Shown one piece after another: positions 62,769 to 64,000 of a stretch of 64,000 nucleotides of DNA (position 1 is its first letter; each line of letters starts with the position of its first letter). This stretch comes from a virus, in the IMG/VR virus record IMGVR_UViG_3300009370_000018, positions 1 to 64,000 of that record. The stretch is one strand, 5' to 3'. The translations under genes were made by a program, and so were the position numbers. The notes under the pieces are model-generated. The model was given only the letters and a program-made list of their open reading frames with translations, searched no databases and was not told where the DNA came from.

Positions 62769-64000
62769 ATGCCATTTCAAGTTTCACCAGGCGTAAGCGT
62801 TAGAGAAATTGACTTGACTACCACTATTCCCTCTGTTTCTACTACAGACGGAGGTACTGTAATCGATGCCCAATGGGGCCCGGCTGAAGTAGTCATGCTG
62901 GTTTCAAGTGAACAAGATTTAATCAGTTTATTTGGACGCCCTACTTCAAATTCACAGGACACGACTCAGGAGTCATGGTTATCAGCGGCTCAGTTTTTGA
63001 AGTATAGCAATAAATTAAGAGTTGTCAGAGCAAATAATAGCTCAAATAATGCAGCTTCTGGAGCAGATGCTCCCAAAATCAATCACCATAACCAGTTTAA
63101 TGAATCGTATGCAAAGAAAGCTGGTGTTAAATGGGTGGCTAGGTATCCTGGGGTTTTAGGAAATTCATTAAAAGTTTCTATGGCTACGGGTGCGGCTGCA
63201 TATTCAAATGCCGCTGCAAATTATGCAAATGCTTCCTATAAGGGTGGGCCAATAGTTACAGGACAAACTTCATTTAATTTTGGTGGCGACTATGCTACTG
63301 CTTCGGCTATGGATAAGGGAGCAATTAAGGTGGGTGATATTATTTCATTCCCGGCACAAACTTATCCTAGCCAAACATATAGAGTTACGGCACTTGCCGC
63401 AGGGCCTGATAACTACGGGAATACTGTAACTGTTTTCCCTGGCCTTGTTGAAAATATTACAGACACGGCTGCAATCAAGAGAGAATGGGAATATGCAAGA
63501 TATTTTGATGCCGCACCCACTACAACAACTTGGGGCAAAGGATTCAATGTAGACGGCGTGAACAATGTGGTTGCGGATGCTCTACATATTGCTATTGTAG
63601 ATGAAGACGGGGGAATCACGGGCACTAAAGATACGGTTCTTGAACTTCATACAGGACTCTCAAAAGCCAAGAACGCAACAGATCCAGAAACAGGAAGAAG
63701 ACTTTATTATGCAGATTCGATTAATGAAAGGTCTGCCTGGGTTTACTGGGGCGATACTGTCCATCCTGGTGGAAATACTACCGAATGGGGAACGACAGTC
63801 AATGCGGCCGCTGTAGAATTTGGGATCGAGCCCAATTCAAATGCAGAATCGTTAACTGGAGCATCTTCAGGATCTGCCACCGATGGTGGTAAGAAACTTG
63901 CCTATGACTTGTATCGAAATACAGAGGATATTGATCTTTCTGTTATCTTTACTGGTGATGCAAGCGCAACAGTTTCTAAGCATGTTATTGAAAATATTGC
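62769..64000 (+). CDS. 18: gp18 tail sheath protein (5' part)
   Basis: The frame starts at ATG 62769 after AAGGAG and runs open beyond the window end; 410 residues are present (T4 gp18 is 659). The N-terminus FQVSPGVSVREIDLTTTIPS is the sheath signature, followed by GTVIDAQWGPAEVVMLVSS, LISLFGRPTS, WLSAAQFLKYSNKLRVVRA and YPGVLGNSLKVSM. The middle (residues 170-380) is the exposed insertion domain, which varies between phages. As a contractile sheath it fixes the virus as a myovirus. The sheath gene has its own late promoter, as suits a very abundant protein. Confidence 0.95.
   Translation, partial: MPFQVSPGVSVREIDLTTTIPSVSTTDGGTVIDAQWGPAEVVMLVSSEQDLISLFGRPTSNSQDTTQESWLSAAQFLKYSNKLRVVRANNSSNNAASGADAPKINHHNQFNESYAKKAGVKWVARYPGVLGNSLKVSMATGAAAYSNAAANYANASYKGGPIVTGQTSFNFGGDYATASAMDKGAIKVGDIISFPAQTYPSQTYRVTALAAGPDNYGNTVTVFPGLVENITDTAAIKREWEYARYFDAAPTTTTWGKGFNVDGVNNVVADALHIAIVDEDGGITGTKDTVLELHTGLSKAKNATDPETGRRLYYADSINERSAWVYWGDTVHPGGNTTEWGTTVNAAAVEFGIEPNSNAESLTGASSGSATDGGKKLAYDLYRNTEDIDLSVIFTGDASATVSKHVIENI

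Overview
The window is a 64 kb piece of a large T4-like contractile-tailed phage (Caudoviricetes, myovirus morphology). Almost every base is coding and almost every gene is a virion structural or packaging gene. Recognisable T4-type proteins include gp4, gp54, gp26, gp48, gp53, gp27, gp5, gp25, gp6, gp8, gp13, gp14, gp15, gp16, gp17 and gp18. The order, the DUF4815 baseplate protein, the gp7-like protein and the spike-base protein resemble T4-like phages of marine bacteria. The base composition is AT-rich (estimated by eye). I cannot name the host. No tRNA, integrase, CRISPR array, insertion sequence or metabolic gene was seen, and no gap between genes exceeds about 100 bases.

Layout. (1) 1-3054, minus strand, read leftwards: gp4 head-completion nuclease, an unassigned conserved protein, gp54 tail-tube initiator, gp26, a short ORF in the -1 frame behind gp26, and the first codons of another gene cut by the window edge. 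gp26 and the short ORF look like a tail-assembly chaperone pair expressed through a programmed -1 frameshift at T TTT TTT. (2) 3108-18950, plus strand: the baseplate hub and wedge genes gp48, gp53, gp27-like, a two-gene gp5, gp25, gp6 (broken by an in-frame TGA), a 1873-aa gp7-like protein and gp8. (3) 18966-53217: five adhesion/fibre-scale proteins, namely a 2907-aa DUF4815 protein, a 4822-aa modular fibre, and three consecutive proteins (1039, about 454 and 2089 aa) with related N-termini. A small coiled-coil gene sits between the first two. (4) 53234-57915: small genes, including two copies of a paralogous gene pair, a probable fibre-assembly chaperone, a BppU-like protein, a spike-base protein and a glycine-rich tip protein. 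(5) 57958-64000: neck proteins gp13 and gp14, tail terminator gp15, terminase gp16 and gp17, and the start of tail sheath gp18.

How it works together. The left and middle genes build the hub, wedges and tube-initiation complex. The central 34 kb provides host-recognition fibres made from repeated modules, carbohydrate-binding-like jelly rolls and a beta-propeller. The right end closes the neck, packages DNA and begins the sheath. Copies of the T4 late promoter TATAAATA lie before gp48, gp8, gp13 and gp18, and possibly before the giant fibre, the third fibre gene and the second small-gene cassette. This implies expression by a gp55-type late sigma factor.

The observations most worth checking are the frameshift at gp26, the in-frame TGA in gp6, the super-repeat architecture of the 4822-aa fibre, a beta-module shared by gp8, the DUF4815 protein and gp15, the propeller at the end of the 2089-aa protein, and the duplicated small-gene cassette. 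All assignments come from reading the sequence and recalling families; no database search was run.
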